Assembly (NCBI GenBank): GCA_033807775.1
Contig: CM066322.1
Span: 19,085,001-19,149,000, forward strand
Direction: 5' to 3'
DNA: 64,000 nt
From: Saussurea involucrata
Taxonomy: Eukaryota; Streptophyta; Magnoliopsida; Asterales; Asteraceae
In this document: positions 43,701-56,096 of the stretch, piece by piece
Layout of the letters: every line of letters begins with the position of its first letter
How positions within the stretch are numbered: the first letter of the stretch is position 1
Translations under genes and position numbers: made by a program
The notes under the pieces: generated by a model
Seen by the model: the letters and a program-made list of their open reading frames with translations, nothing else
Told to the model about the DNA's origin: nothing
Databases searched by the model: none

Positions 43701-44885
43701 CGGAAAGTAGAAATGAATTCCGGAATTGCTATTCATTTTGGGCCGGAAATTGTAATTTCAATTATAGGTCCGGTGAGCATTAATTGGGCCGGAGGTTTGG
43801 GGAATCTCAATTATGAATTTCGGAATTCATTTATTGGCACGTGGGCCGGAGTTTGCTTTAATTCTTGGAGCAAAGCACATGGGCTGGAATCTTGTTTAAT
43901 TCATGGGCTGAAGTCACGTGACCCAGAATGTTATTAAATTAATTTAGATCTAGAAATTAATTAAAAAGGAAATCGGTGTTGTTGGGCCTTGGGTCCGGTA
44001 AGGTTTTAGAGGTGGATCCGGATTTATATTTTGGGTCCAGATTCCAGAGTCCGATGAGAGTTAAGTGAGTAGACAGTTAATCGAGATTAAATTTAGCATG
44101 AGACTTATTATTTTTATACCTTTATCAACATAGGTGTTCCTCGTAAAATCTGAAGCTTTCGCGAGGAGAAACTGTTAAAGCGCCAGGTGAGTTTTTCTAA
44201 CTAAAATACGTGATTTTATACGTGTTTTCAAAATAGATGATTGAGTAGAAATGCCATGTCATTTTACATGATTTTTACTTGTTTGAAAGTTATATAGGAT
44301 GTATGCATACATTGTGTTAGACGTAAACTAGTTAAGTCGGGAGGTAGACCCACCAGTGCTCATGCCGGGAGGAGTGACCCGTTTATGCCATGGAAGGGAG
44401 TATCCAGTAAGGCAGCGTGAGACTGACTCGTTGTCACTCTTGAGTGACTTCAGGGTGCCATTTACGGGAGCGAATTTATCCGTGAAAGTTTTATGTGAAG
44501 TTATGTGAAAGTTTTATGAAAAGTTATGTGAAAGTTTTATGCAAAGATATCTGAAAGTTATAAACTGTTTTTAACTGATTTTGAGAACTGTCAGGAGGGA
44601 GCTCACTAGACCTCAAGGTCTAACCCTCGCATTTTCCAAACTAAACCTTTTCAGGTAAGCAGATAGTAGGAGGCTCAGGTAAGTGAGCAAGAGCAGGATA
44701 GAGTACAGATGCAAATAGAGACAGTGCCAGTGACACTTATAGAAACTAGTATGTTCTCAGTTGTGTATAGGTTGTTTCCGCCAACCTAAGTGTGAGACGG
44801 ATGTAATGAAATTTTTGGGACCCAGTTTTGAAATTATTTAAATTTAAATGCTATGTATGCTTTATCTAGACTGGATTGTTACAAT

Positions 44886-44897
44886 TGGTATCAGAGC
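44886..44897 (+). other. primer-binding site
   Basis: TGGTATCAGAGC, two bases after the LTR end. Confidence 0.88.
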
Positions 44898-46480
44898 CAT
44901 AGTTTAAGTAGGAGACCGGACGGGCCTAAACTTAAACTTTGGGAGTAGAAATCACAACTGATAATCAGGAAATGCGTTAGGAGGGCACTATTGTAGAGAT
45001 AGGACTAATAGGGTACCGAGGACAGTCATGTAAGGTAAGTTTGGGATTTCACCTGGCCAGTGTAATTGCGAACTTACAGGTACATGTACGTGCTTAAATT
45101 GCCTTATTATTTCGGAGTTGTAGTCTTAAGCTAGTTTGTATGTCGTGTTCGAGTAATCGAGAATGTCAGCAAGGTCCCTGAGGGGTAGACTGAGACCCAT
45201 TGTTGGGGGAGTATCGTAAGAGATCAGTTATGAGGTGATGTATGTATACATCGTAGATAAGGAAATGTTGTTTGGAATGTTATGAGCCGTCTAGAGGTAG
45301 ATCTTCGTGGGTTCGAAGAGAATGAGTGATTGCTTTGAGTAAGACTCATGGTTCTGGTGAGTCCCAGTCCCGGAAATCTCGGGGTAGATCAGTTGAGATG
45401 GTAAGGAAGAACAGTGTCGATATCTTGAAAGCTTCAATTCAAGAGTGAGTGGAGGATTAGAGTCTCTACTATTTAGTCGAGCTTTTCAGTGGCAGGATCA
45501 ATGAAGGGAGATATCTGTAGAGGATTGAAAACGTGTAGAGGTAGAATGAAGGGTAATCGAACAAGATGAAAATAGTATGAAATGATTGAGTAAGTGGGCC
45601 GTGGAGCGCATGTACAGCAAGTTGTTGCGAGGTCGAGAGTAGAGTATCAATGATAAGTTGCGTGAGTAAGGCGGTTGACCTTGTTAGAGTAAGTAGCCTT
45701 CAATTGCAAGTAGAGTTTCATGCGTTGCCTTCTTATAAGTGTTACATGAAATTTTCGCGATTTAAGTAAATGTGTAAATATCAATTTTGATCGGAAATGA
45801 GTCAGCGTGTGCAAGCGTATGTTTAAAGAAAAGGCGATTCCCTTTACGTCGCACAACGAAATTTTGAGCTTAGCGATTTGCAAAATATCCCACTCTTTTC
45901 ATGATAAGTTAAGTTTATTGCAAAAAGTCAAGAAAACGTTTGCCTGCAAAGCTTTTATAACCAATATGAGTAATGACATGTTGAAGTTATATAAATGAGT
46001 GTGAGAACCGACTGGTTTACTTCGTGTCGGTAATTCCTTTCAGAATTTTGTCGTATGAAAAGATTTTCATTCAATGTATTTCTGTCGTAACAACATCGTT
46101 TTGGTTGAGTAAGATTAAGTTTTACGGAAAGTTGCATGCAAACGATTCTCGAGATCGTTGTGCAGGGCATTGGAGTTATGAGAATGTTGGTGTCGTGTGT
46201 ACCCAAGTTGTTTCCAAGTGTTGTTTATTTAAAATGATAAAATGTGCGAAATGATTTATTTATCGCGTTGTCATGCATGAAGGCTATGAACTCACTAGGT
46301 CGTAGAGTATTACATTTTAAGCTAAGGAAGAACTCCGGGAGTGGAGAGGTGTTGGACAAATCAGGGGAGAATGTTTATAGTTTTGGTATTTGTGTTCAAG
46401 AGGGGAGGTAAACAGTGGAAGAGTCGGAAGTGGACTTTATTGTCGGTTGTATGAGGGTTTGTACCCTTGTGCGGTGACTG
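44898..46480 (+). mobile_element. non-coding internal region of the 39878 element
   Basis: No gag or pol motif occurs. TTTCACCTGGCCAGTGTAAT (45048 on) corresponds to the CACCTGGCCAGTG after the PBS of the LARD at 8878-24277, implying related non-coding cores. No polypurine tract or 3' LTR is found, so the element is truncated near the GA repeat. Confidence 0.6.
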
Positions 46481-46489
46481 GAAATACAG

Positions 46490-46493
<4 letters not shown>

Positions 46494-46526
<33 letters not shown>

Positions 46527-46530
46527 GAGA
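46494..46530. repeat. (GA)n microsatellite
   Basis: About 18 GA units with one T interruption. It lies where recognisable internal-region sequence of the upstream LTR element ends. Confidence 0.95.
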
Positions 46531-46916
46531 CGAATCCAAAATAAAACAATATCTATTTAACCGAACACGAGAACCAACAAAATCATATATGATTTTACAT
46601 TAACCTAGGAAAAAGTCATGCAAACAAAGAAACGTATGAGAAGTGGATTTGAACCATTGACCACTTTTAATGCATCAAATTATTCATTTAGTTAGACAAT
46701 CAAATCATTAATTAATTACACCAAGAACAATTAACCTTACAATAAAGATCTTCCTTATGTCTTTCGACAACTTCGGTGATGAGGAGATGGTGATGATTGC
46801 TTTACCGATGGTTGTTTTAGTGGATGCGGATGGATTTATATGCTAGAGGTGACAAGGATGTTTACGACGTTTGATTTGGATAATTTAATTAATTGATTTG
46901 TTTTTTTAATGATTAA

Positions 46917-47211
46917 GGGGTCGTTTACCAAACGCTTATCCGGGTAAGCGCTTAGCTGTCAAATTTGACACTATCACTTAATTATTGGGTTAGATTTTAT
47001 TCTGCTAAATCGGTTTCGTATGCAACAATTCACCTGGTAAGCGCTAACCGTGGTAAGAGTCGTCGCCGTCACTTACCGGGGTAAGACCCTCTGTCCTTGA
47101 CTCCTTGCATTCGCTCTTACCCGGTAAGATTTTTGGTCCTTGTCATATCAATCCGATAGGTAATAACACTTGGTAAGCGTTTACCCGGATAAGTATTTAA
47201 TAAACGATCCC
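46917..47211. mobile_element. Tourist-like MITE, TSD TAA
   Basis: The left end GGGGTCGTTTACCAAACGCT and the right end (reverse complement GGGATCGTTTATTAAATACT) continue into matching CTTATCCGGGTAA blocks. TAA flanks both ends (46914-46916, 47212-47214). TAAGCG and CCGGGTAAG motifs recur inside. Confidence 0.75.
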
Positions 47212-47214
47212 TAA

Positions 47215-47944
47215 GTCGTCATCTGATTGGTTACTTGTTTGTTTTATTATAATCTTGGTTGTAGCCTTAAGGTCCACTTGACACATGAGTAGTATAGTTT
47301 ATAACAGATTAATTTTGCATTTGCGTTACTTCGTTTTAATCGTTCACAACAAAATTTAAATGTAATTTTAGACATAAATTTTTGAGAGCCTATCCAACAG
47401 ATTTTCAAAAATAGAGAAATTAAAGATCTTGAACATGTTTTTGCTCCAACAGATTCTCCAAAATAAAAAAGAAATTGTAAATGCACTTCTTGATAATGGA
47501 ATCTGCGTATAACTAATGAGGGATGATCAAAATAAGAGAGAAATTATAAAATTCCCCGAATATGAAGAAGTCCCAAAAAAGATTACAATGGAGAAAAATA
47601 TTTTTTTAATACATTCCCACCAATAAGAAATTTTGAAATTAAATTTTTAGATATAAATAATATATTATTGGATGAATGAAATATTTTAACAATATAATCA
47701 ATGTTGTATTTTTTTAAATGAGAGATTCTGCTGGAGTTAAATGTATATTTATTTTAGATGTTTTGAAGTTTCATTCTATATTTAAGAAAAAATTTAAAAA
47801 ACCAGTTAAAGTTGAATGTATTTTCATTTTAAAAAAATTTAAATTTTCATTCTTCATTTTTTTTAACTTATTGGAGATGCTATGAGATTTCTTAAACGAT
47901 TAGATAAAAAATGATAAGAAGCTTTGTGAGAGTGAATGAAAAAT
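47215..47944. other. AT-rich non-coding stretch
   Basis: No gene seen. A minus frame at 47247-47486 has no recognisable motif. Confidence 0.35.
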
Positions 47945-47960
47945 AACAATGGTTACTATA

Positions 47961-48157
47961 GTCTTTGACGTATAGCTTAGTTGGCAAAGGGTAAGGTGAC
48001 TTTGTCCAAATACATAACAGGTTCTGGGTTCGATCTCAGACCCCTCCACTAGCCTCAGCCGCTGAGTAAGCCAAAAAATGCTCCCTCATATTAGTGTCCT
48101 TGGAGGCAGGTTCCGTGTGTGACCAGTTAGGGTTGCCGATAATCAATTTTTTGCCCA
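47961..48157 (+). mobile_element. tRNA-derived SINE, 16-bp TSD
   Basis: AACAATGGTTACTATA is repeated exactly at 47945-47960 and 48158-48173. Inside lie an A-box-like GTATAGCTTAGTTGG (47970 on) and a B-box-like GGGTTCGATCTC (about 48027). The 197-bp body aligns block by block with the minus-strand copy at 7720-7906. Confidence 0.9.
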
Positions 48158-48173
48158 AACAATGGTTACTATA

Positions 48174-49313
48174 AAGTAATCATAGCATTAATGTATTATT
48201 AAAGCTTGCCATCTGGATCTGATCATCTGATTGTGAAGCCCTAGCAGATGGGCGATTCAGAATCAGAGTGTTTTTGGTCATTTAATTGGCTACCAAACAT
48301 TCAGAATGAGGCTAGAAAATAAGAACTAGGCCCAAAACTTATCCGGCCCAACTTGTAATAATAATTTTTACATCTTTTTTATTTTATTCAATTTCTATAT
48401 GTTTTTAATAATTAGTTAAATATTTGTGGGCGATACGACACGAAACATCTCGAAATCGAAACCGAGAACTCAGGACAACAATCATGTTTCATTTTTTATT
48501 CTATTTTCTTTCTTCTTGGTGTAAATTTTATGAATCTATATAGTTTTATATCACAAATTGGATAGTAAATTGAAGGTTAATATGGTTGATTGATCAAATA
48601 TATTGAAATAGAATTGATGGATAATGGGGTTTTGAAACTCAAAACATTTGGTTGTTCTTAACTTTTAACGACAGATTTATACATTAATAATATGTACTTT
48701 TGCATCTTGTAATGGAAAAAAATTAGAAATTTATGTTTATACATACTCGAAAGTAAAAACATTTGTGACCAAAAATATGGTAGTAATGTATAATACTATG
48801 TCTTCTATGATGAAAATATTGAGTAACACAAAATTCTCACAAAATTACATTGGTCTTCTGCTTTTTCTGGAGAATCTTCATTAATTAAAATTCTTGTCTT
48901 CTTTTGTCTTGACTCTTGAAAATGTCTTCTCTAGGTATCTAGATTATGTCTAGCAATTGAGTCGAATGAGTAGCCACCTTCTGAATAGTATCCTTCTTGA
49001 TCTTCGTTTGGAGAACTGGACGGATAAATAAATTGGAGAATCTGATGACTTTCTTTAAGAACTATTGTATTTCATATACAACTTTGCAATAAAATCAAGT
49101 TGATTTACTATAACTTAGAAGGTTATGTAATATAACATCAAGTTGGAACAATGTGACTTCATATTAAAATGAAACATAAGACCAATGCCCTGATGAACTA
49201 ATACATCTCAGAACGGGTACTATCAAACTTAAGAATATAATAGCAATAGATTGAAATATATATCGAAGACTGTGAAAAGTTCACCCCAAACTAACCGAAG
49301 AAAAAAAACCGAG
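48174..49313. other. AT-rich non-coding stretch
   Basis: No gene or structured repeat recognised. Confidence 0.35.
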
Positions 49314-49318
49314 CTTAA

Positions 49319-51239
49319 GCATTTTTTTGACAACTTGCAACAACAGTAAAAAACCAAAGCAGTAAAAAAAATACAACAAAATAAAAATGTAAATTACTAC
49401 AATGTAAATTGCTTACTTTTTTCCGGAACATACTCACCATTATGAATTCAAAACACAACACTCACTCCAAAACATAAATAAGGTTTAATGTCCAAATATT
49501 TTATACATGGATAAAACTCTATTATCCAAAAATACTCCAAAATATGAATAAGGTTCAATTCCCAAACTATAAATAACGGAAAACACTTTGTACTTGAAAC
49601 AACACCGAAAACATAGAAAATAAAATTATCTAAAAATAACACCATTTGGTGACGATGGAGACTTGTATCTGTCGAATGTGGCGAACACAAAAGTAAGCCA
49701 CAGATCGATGCTAATGAGCCTCATCTATGGATCATACACTCATAAAGTTCAACCACCCGCGGTCTATAGTTTGTGTCCCTGTTGATCCTAGACATGCTCG
49801 TTCGCTAGAAATTACAACCACTATGGATTATACAATCATGAAATTCAACCACCCACAGTTTATAGCCCGAGTCCCTCACTATGGATCATACGACTATCAA
49901 GTTCAACCACCCACGGTCAGTAACTCGAGTCCCCCATTACATCCGAGTTTCTAGCAAGAATACAGGGTCAACAGTCCCATTCCAAACCATCTGATCTTAT
50001 GCCTATGGATCTATTGCATTACAGTCTAAAGTACATGACTCCTATTAAATGACCAACACACTAAAAACATGTAATTCTCAAATAAAGATGCAATAAATGT
50101 AAATTATGCCCAAGCTCAACAATGAGCAGTTTAAACCTGTCAAGTGTCCACAAAATTCAAATGAGTCAAAATCAAATCAATAAGCATCCCAACTTATTTG
50201 ACCGGTCAAATAAAAGCCTACATAAGTTAGTAAAATACAATTTCCCAGAATTAGGCCCATTCATGCCCAAAAGTATCACTCGCTTACATAGGGATGAGAT
50301 TCGAGTACCAAATACCCAATCCGAATCGGTACCGAACCAAAACCGAACCGTATGTACGTAATCAGTTCAGTTATCAGTTCCCAACTTTCTATAATTTCAT
50401 AATTCAGTTTTCTCGGTTCCAAAAATCGAAACTTGTATATACCGTCCCGAAACTGAAACCGAATCGATACCGAACTTGTACATACAGTTCTGTTATCGGT
50501 CCTAGTTTTGAGTCCCACAGAACTTCGGTACCATACTGTACGATGCCGGTTCTTTACCGATCTTGGACCGATCTCAATCCTATTCAAAAACCCATCATTA
50601 GTTGGAACAAATTGTTTTACAAATAAAATCATACAATTTATATTTCCAAAATGTCCATAACACAATAATATGCATTCTCCCTTTACCAGATATACAAAAA
50701 TGCATTATTATCAAATAATAAAATAAATCACCAAAGAAACACACTTTAATGTTTCATTCACCAAAATACCTTGTTGGGTCTTAAATGAATTTATAGCTTT
50801 TTTGCACAGCAGAAAATCAATAAATTTTGGTTACAATAATTAATAGAAATTTTTCCTAAACCTTAAAACCCATAGTCAGATCAAATGATACATTTAATTA
50901 AAATAAATCAGACACCATATGATGTTTAGATTTGTACATTTTTGAAGATCACTCGGGATTTAGACGGAGCACCAAGAAACCAGCATAAGTTTCCTCTATG
51001 ATTGTCCACACACGAATACGTTTCTCGCCTCCACCGGGTACTAGCTCAAGAACCTCATATATACGTGTGTTTTACAGAAAATAATTTTTTTCTATATTTA
51101 TAATTATCTGAAAGACTAAATTCTAATTTTCAATATTATGAAATTGATTTAGCCCTAACACCTTATTTATATTAACTAAATTATAGATAGACTATAACTC
51201 AAATAAAGTTTAGTAATTATATGTTATAATTATCTTAAA

Positions 51240-51280
<41 letters not shown>

Positions 51281-52313
51281 TTACAGATAATACCCTATAG
51301 TTACGTTTTTACACCATGTAAATTACCATAATTACAGTTTAATACATATTTTCATAATTATCCTTTAAGAATAATTATTTCTTTTATTAACTTGATTTAG
51401 TACGGGTTTCTAATGATGGAAGCAAACGTATTCTTTATGTGCAACCCTATAGGTTTACATACTCTTTACCAATATCCCTATGTGACACATGTCTTTGACA
51501 TATAATAACTTACATACCATAATATCTAAATATATGCATAGCAAATATGCAAACTTCATCAAATAATTGATCCATTTGATATATAAGGAAAACACTTTAA
51601 GACTCCAAAATATACATTTTTTGAATGTACATAATTTTCAAAAAATAACTTGAACTCACCTTCCTAATTTAAGTCAAACCTAGGTTCTAAACTCAAATCT
51701 TTAGCTTTCAAAGGTAAAGACTTTAGATCCTTAAGTTATAACTAGAAATCTATGAGGCAAAGCTCTCAAGAACACTTCACCTACTCCAAATCTCAAAAAA
51801 TGTATCATCAAAGATGAAATAAGGGTTGAGGATGCAAAAAGTATAAAACCTAGGTAAAAAATGGAGATCTAGAACTTACCTTTGACCAATAGAAGCCCCA
51901 TAATCACCAACAACTTTAATCCTTTTTGAAGGGCTTAAAAAACTGGAACCATAGCCTCAAGAACCGCAAAAATAGGATGAAAAACAAGTGAGATATCGCA
52001 AATGAAGGAAAACCTTGAAAATCGGATTTTTAAGTGTAGTACCCCTCGTGCGATATTGACATGCCATACTATCTCCCAAGGTGTACCGATACCTCCTCCC
52101 CTCTAGGGATCCTGACATGCTATAGTGCCATATGGCACTATAGTCAGATCCATACCTAGAGTTTTCTTTCCCCTATTTTTCACCCGTTTGAGCCTTTTAT
52201 TTCTAAAAGATGATACCAAGATGATTACATTTCAAGACACTAATCCAAAACAATTTGATAATAAAAGATATATAAATCTTAGGATTTTACTTACCAAAAT
52301 TATGGGGGTTGCA
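49319..52313 (-). mobile_element. probable solo LTR related to the LARD family
   Basis: It shares with the LARD LTRs the CACCATTTGGTGACGATGGA block (49640), a tandem TTCAACCACCC array (49745-49920), AACTTGAACTCACC (51650) and a terminal GGGTTGCA. A candidate duplication CTTAA lies at 49314-49318 and 52314-52318, but the left terminal T of the LTR would be missing. It is diverged and older than the other copies, and the conserved hairpin is not recognisable. Confidence 0.55.
50289..50582. mobile_element. hAT-like MITE inside the LTR
   Basis: The left end TAGGGATGAGATTCG is complementary to the right end CGATCTCAATCCTA. The interior is rich in CCGAACC, GGTACCG and CAGTT motifs in both orientations. 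No 8-bp duplication is clear. Confidence 0.55.
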
Positions 52314-52382
52314 CTTAATCCCGTTTAGATCTCGATTGAACTGTGTTTAACATTTGGGTTTCGTTTAGTTGATAATTAGTTG

Positions 52383-54205
52383 TGTAACATCTCGAATTTC
52401 CGTTGTATTTTCGTAAATTATAATTATGAACTTTGGGGTTAAGTTTGTAATTTGGCAAAAGTATGAAGTTAAATGTGAAAATTAACTTGAGGGTTTATTT
52501 GGTAATTAATGGAAAGTTGATTTCCTAAATACTGAGATATTAAGAGGAGTCGGTCACTTTTGAAACAGCAGAGAAATAGAGAGCGAGAGAGAGGCGTGAA
52601 AGAAAAGAAGAACAGAAGATAAGAAATCTGATTCTGGAGAAATCTTGGTAAGAATTTGAGGTTGTGTTACTGATTCCTTGTAAGGAAGGTAATTAATTGC
52701 ATAATTATCTGTTTAGAACTGTTCTGGGAAGCTTATTTGAAGTTTTGATGAACTGCGCAGTGTATAGAAATTGATCAGGTGAGTTTATTCAAACTCTCTT
52801 TAAAATTCAACAATTAATGTTGAAATAGATGTGTATTATGTGTGTCTTAACGTGTTAGTAGAACTTAATTGACGAGTAGATTGAACTGATTTTATGTTTT
52901 AAATCGATTTGTGGACTTGTTGAAATAAACTGTACGTAGTCCCGGTACACGAAAGCCCGATACTATTAAGTCCCGGTGCAGTCCCGGTAGTGCAGTCCCG
53001 GTAGTGCAGTCCCGGTAGTGAAGTCCCGGTAGTTGGAAGTCTCGGTAGAGGCAAGTCCCGGTAGTGGCAGGTCCCGGTACTTATGAGTTCCGGTGAAGTT
53101 CCGGTACATGTGTTGAATACCGGGAGTTGGGGATACCGGGAGTTGGGAATACCGGGAGTTGGATAAAAATAGTCAGTTTACAGATTTTGGTAATAGATCT
53201 TGGATATGAACTTAAGAATATGTTTTGGGATAAATATATGGTATGTTATGCACATAAGATAGTAAGAGTATAATACTTATGTATTATGTTGTGATTGCTA
53301 AAAATAGGCATCCGGTCATCAGGGGCACCTTAGTACGGTAAAATGGGAATCGATTACTAGCCATTGACCAAAGGGATGTAATTTTCAGTGATTGAGTGTA
53401 CCTTGAATCATCGAGGCTCCCGGCTGTGTATCGCGAAATATTAATCCCATTGGGACCATTGATTCTGAGGTGGGAAGGATGTGAAATGTGGAATAGGCAG
53501 ATTTTGATTTGTAATTCCCATTTCGAATGGAAGATCGGAGATTTCCATTTTTAGGGAAGATCGGAGATTTCCCAGTGGTGAAAGGAAGATTTGAGATAGG
53601 CATAAAGTAATTTGTAATCTCTACTTCCGGATTAAGAAATAGGCAGGTTTTGACTTGTAATTTCTTGGATAAGAGTATTGACTCTAAATCTGGGAGGATT
53701 TATGGTAAACTCTTAGTAGTTTTATTATGGCTAGATGAATTAGTCATAAGTATGGGAGTGGGGTAGATTCCCAGTGTTGAAAGGAGTTGTTGTACGGTAA
53801 GATGGGCGAGAACATGTTTGATTCATCTGTTGAGATTTTAATTGTCAATTTTTAATTTGATTTGAATATTCTCACTAGGCGAAAGCCTAATGTTTCAAGT
53901 TGAATTTTCTTACCAGGTACAAGCTCCGGGAAGTAAGCTGGGATGTGAGATGAGAAATTTTTGAAGGACTCAAACTTGGAGATGACAGAGGATCTAGTTA
54001 TTCTTTTGTTATTTTGGGACATATGATTAGATAACCTAGTTAATCTGATTATGATGTAATGATTAGATTAATAGGTTATTTGAGTAGATGTCTGTTGTAT
54101 ATAAAAACCTTACTGTTGATCCTCTTGCTATATAAGTTTGGCATTATTTGATCTTAACTTGTGAAATTTTAAGGTTTAAATTAGCCCTGTTTTTATGGTG
54201 TTATA
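52383..54205 (+). repeat. Tekay 5' LTR (1823 bp)
   Basis: Starts TGTAACATCTCG and ends GTGTTATA (final CA mutated to TA in both LTRs). It includes donor-like GTAATT (52689) and CAG/GTGAGT (52779), the GTCCCGGTAGTG array (52946-53165), the GGAATTAC-type array (53500-53670), the hairpin (53876-53889) and TTCTTACCAG (ends 53916). Confidence 0.93.
52946..53165 (+). repeat. GTCCCGGTAGTG and ATACCGGGAGTTGG arrays
   Basis: About nine units of CAGTCCCGGTAG type followed by three of ATACCGGGAGTTGG. The solo LTR at 59841 inserted into the matching array of the 3' LTR. Confidence 0.85.
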
Positions 54206-54208
54206 ATA

Positions 54209-54220
54209 TGGTATCAGAGC
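54209..54220 (+). other. Tekay primer-binding site
   Basis: TGGTATCAGAGC (initiator tRNA-Met), three bases after the LTR. Confidence 0.92.
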
Positions 54221-54557
54221 AGTAGTTTAAGCGAACTAGGTATGATTTTGAGATACCTAGACTTAAGCTGTGATGAATTAAGTTATGATCTGTGAGATAT
54301 GGGTAGAAGTACTAAGACTGGGTAGTCTTAGAGTCGACGGAAATACGCGAAGTTAGTACTGTAACGATGGTAATAAGGATTCTCATGTATGATATGTTCG
54401 CAATTCTAAATTAGCTACTGTTATTATGAATATATTATTACACAAGCATACTTGTTTCAAATTGTTACAGTGACTGATTAGCGGTAAAGTACGTATTGTA
54501 TGTTTAGTTGTGTAGAAATCATTACTGATGAGTATTCTTTTGTGCTCAATCAGAACA

Positions 54558-56096
54558 ATGGTGAATACACCTCCGAGGTCTCCAAATTCTTCTATGAATA
54601 GGACTTGGCTTGATGAGCCGGGAGAAAGACCATCTGGAGTAGGCGAAGTTCATGAGACGCCACCAGATTTTCTTTCCTTAGGAGGAGTGCGGAATCGGAT
54701 ACATAGAGGGGGTACCAGTACTGCCGATCACACACCATCGAATTCGAGTATGGAAGGTCGTATAATGGACAATGTAACCAGATTGATGAATGCATCAATG
54801 GAAAGGCAAGCTGAAATGATGAACACCACTATGGGAAGACAAACAGAGATGTTTATGAAAATGTTTAATGATCGGAGTGCGGAACCGAGGCGAACAGGGA
54901 ATGATACCAGTGTGATAAACCCAACTGGTAACACAGGTCCAGAGGTGGAAAGAAGGGTTGATAGGAATTGCTCCTATAAAACGTTTTTGAGCTGTAAGCC
55001 GCCTGAATTCAAAGGAGAAGATAGTCCTGTAGCCTGTATGAACTGGCTAAGAGAAATAGAACAAGCCTTTCGGGCTTGTGAGTGTAATGATGAAAAGTCG
55101 AAAGTTAGATTTGGGTCACAAATGTTACGCGGTAACGCATTATCTTGGTGGAATGTGCTGTCAACTTCTGTGTCAGCTACAGTTCTGAATGCCATGACTT
55201 GGAAAATGTTTAAAGCAAAGATTCTGGAGGAATATTGCAATGAAACCGAATTGGACCGAATCGAGGAAGAGTTCAGAAACCTCAAGAAAGGCAATATGAC
55301 TGTGAGAAAGTATACCGAATCCTTCATGGAGAAACTGAATCTGGTGGGGCATGTGGCTCCAGCTGAGAAAGACAAAATTAAAGCTTATTTGAAGGGTTTG
55401 CCGACGGATATGATGACCAGGGTCCGAAGTTCGAAAGCTGCTACTTTAAGGGAAACAATCGAAGAAGCGAAAGTAATAGAAGAGATGTACGCCAAAGATA
55501 AAGAAGAGAAAGCGCATGTGGGAGAAAAGAGAAAGTGGGAAGGTCGTTCGGAATCTTCTCAGAAAACCAAATTGTTTGGCAAGAATATTCGTTACGAATC
55601 TCACCGGGAACCAAGCTGGTGTTCGAAATGTAAAAGCAAACATTTTGGTCAGTGTCGGGTGGTTGGAAATGAATGTTTCAAGTGCGGGAAGGCGGGGCAT
55701 ATAGCTGTGAACTGTCCAATACCGGGATCAGTGTGTTTTGAATGTAAGCAACCGGGCCATTTTCGGAGAGATTGTCCGAAGTTGAAGAAAGAAGGAGATC
55801 AGGGAAAGAAGTTGGTTATCCCTAAACCAACTGGCCGTGCATTTCAAATGACTGCCGAAGAAGCGAAAGGATCGAAAGATGTTGTCTCGGGTACATTCCT
55901 TATAAATTCCATTCCTGCACATGTGTTATTTGATAGTGGCGCGAACTATTCATTTGTATCCAAGTTGTTCTATCGTAAGCTAGCTATGCCTGTCACTACT
56001 TTAGGAGATGCCTTAGTAGTTGAGATAGCTAATGGGGTTCAGTCTTTGGTTAGCGAAAGACTGGTTGATTGTTCAATCTTGATAGAGGGAACATAA
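54558..56096 (+). pseudogene. Tekay Gag and protease segment
   Basis: The ATG at 54558 (MVNTPPRSP) is preferred to the in-frame 54528 because of its context. The retrotransposon-gag domain runs from about residue 143 (FLSCKPPEFKGED, SWWN). A basic linker leads to Cys-rich knuckles: a CSKCKSKHFGQC module (about 354), then CFKCGKAGHIAVNC (about 373) and CFECKQPGHFRRDC (about 392), both C-X2-C-X4-H-X4-C. The aspartic protease follows with LFDSGANYSF near residue 456. A TAA at 56094-56096 cuts the frame, which stays open in register beyond it. Gag forms the particle and binds RNA; protease matures the polyprotein. Confidence 0.92.

Larger units (their letters stand above)
39878..44883 (+). repeat. 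5' LTR of Gypsy-type element, split by solo LTR
   Basis: Starts TGTAATAGCC and ends GATTGTTACA, two bases before a PBS. Without the insertion at 40227-43173 it is about 2.05 kb. Features in order: TATATAAA (39982-39989), a GA-rich leader, a CAG/GTAATC site (about 40172), a GATCCGGAAGTTGG array (43500-43700), a CAG/GTGAGT site at 44187, the hairpin (44607-44622) and TTTTCAG at 44654. It is related to the LTRs at 1981-3620 and 62667. Confidence 0.85.
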
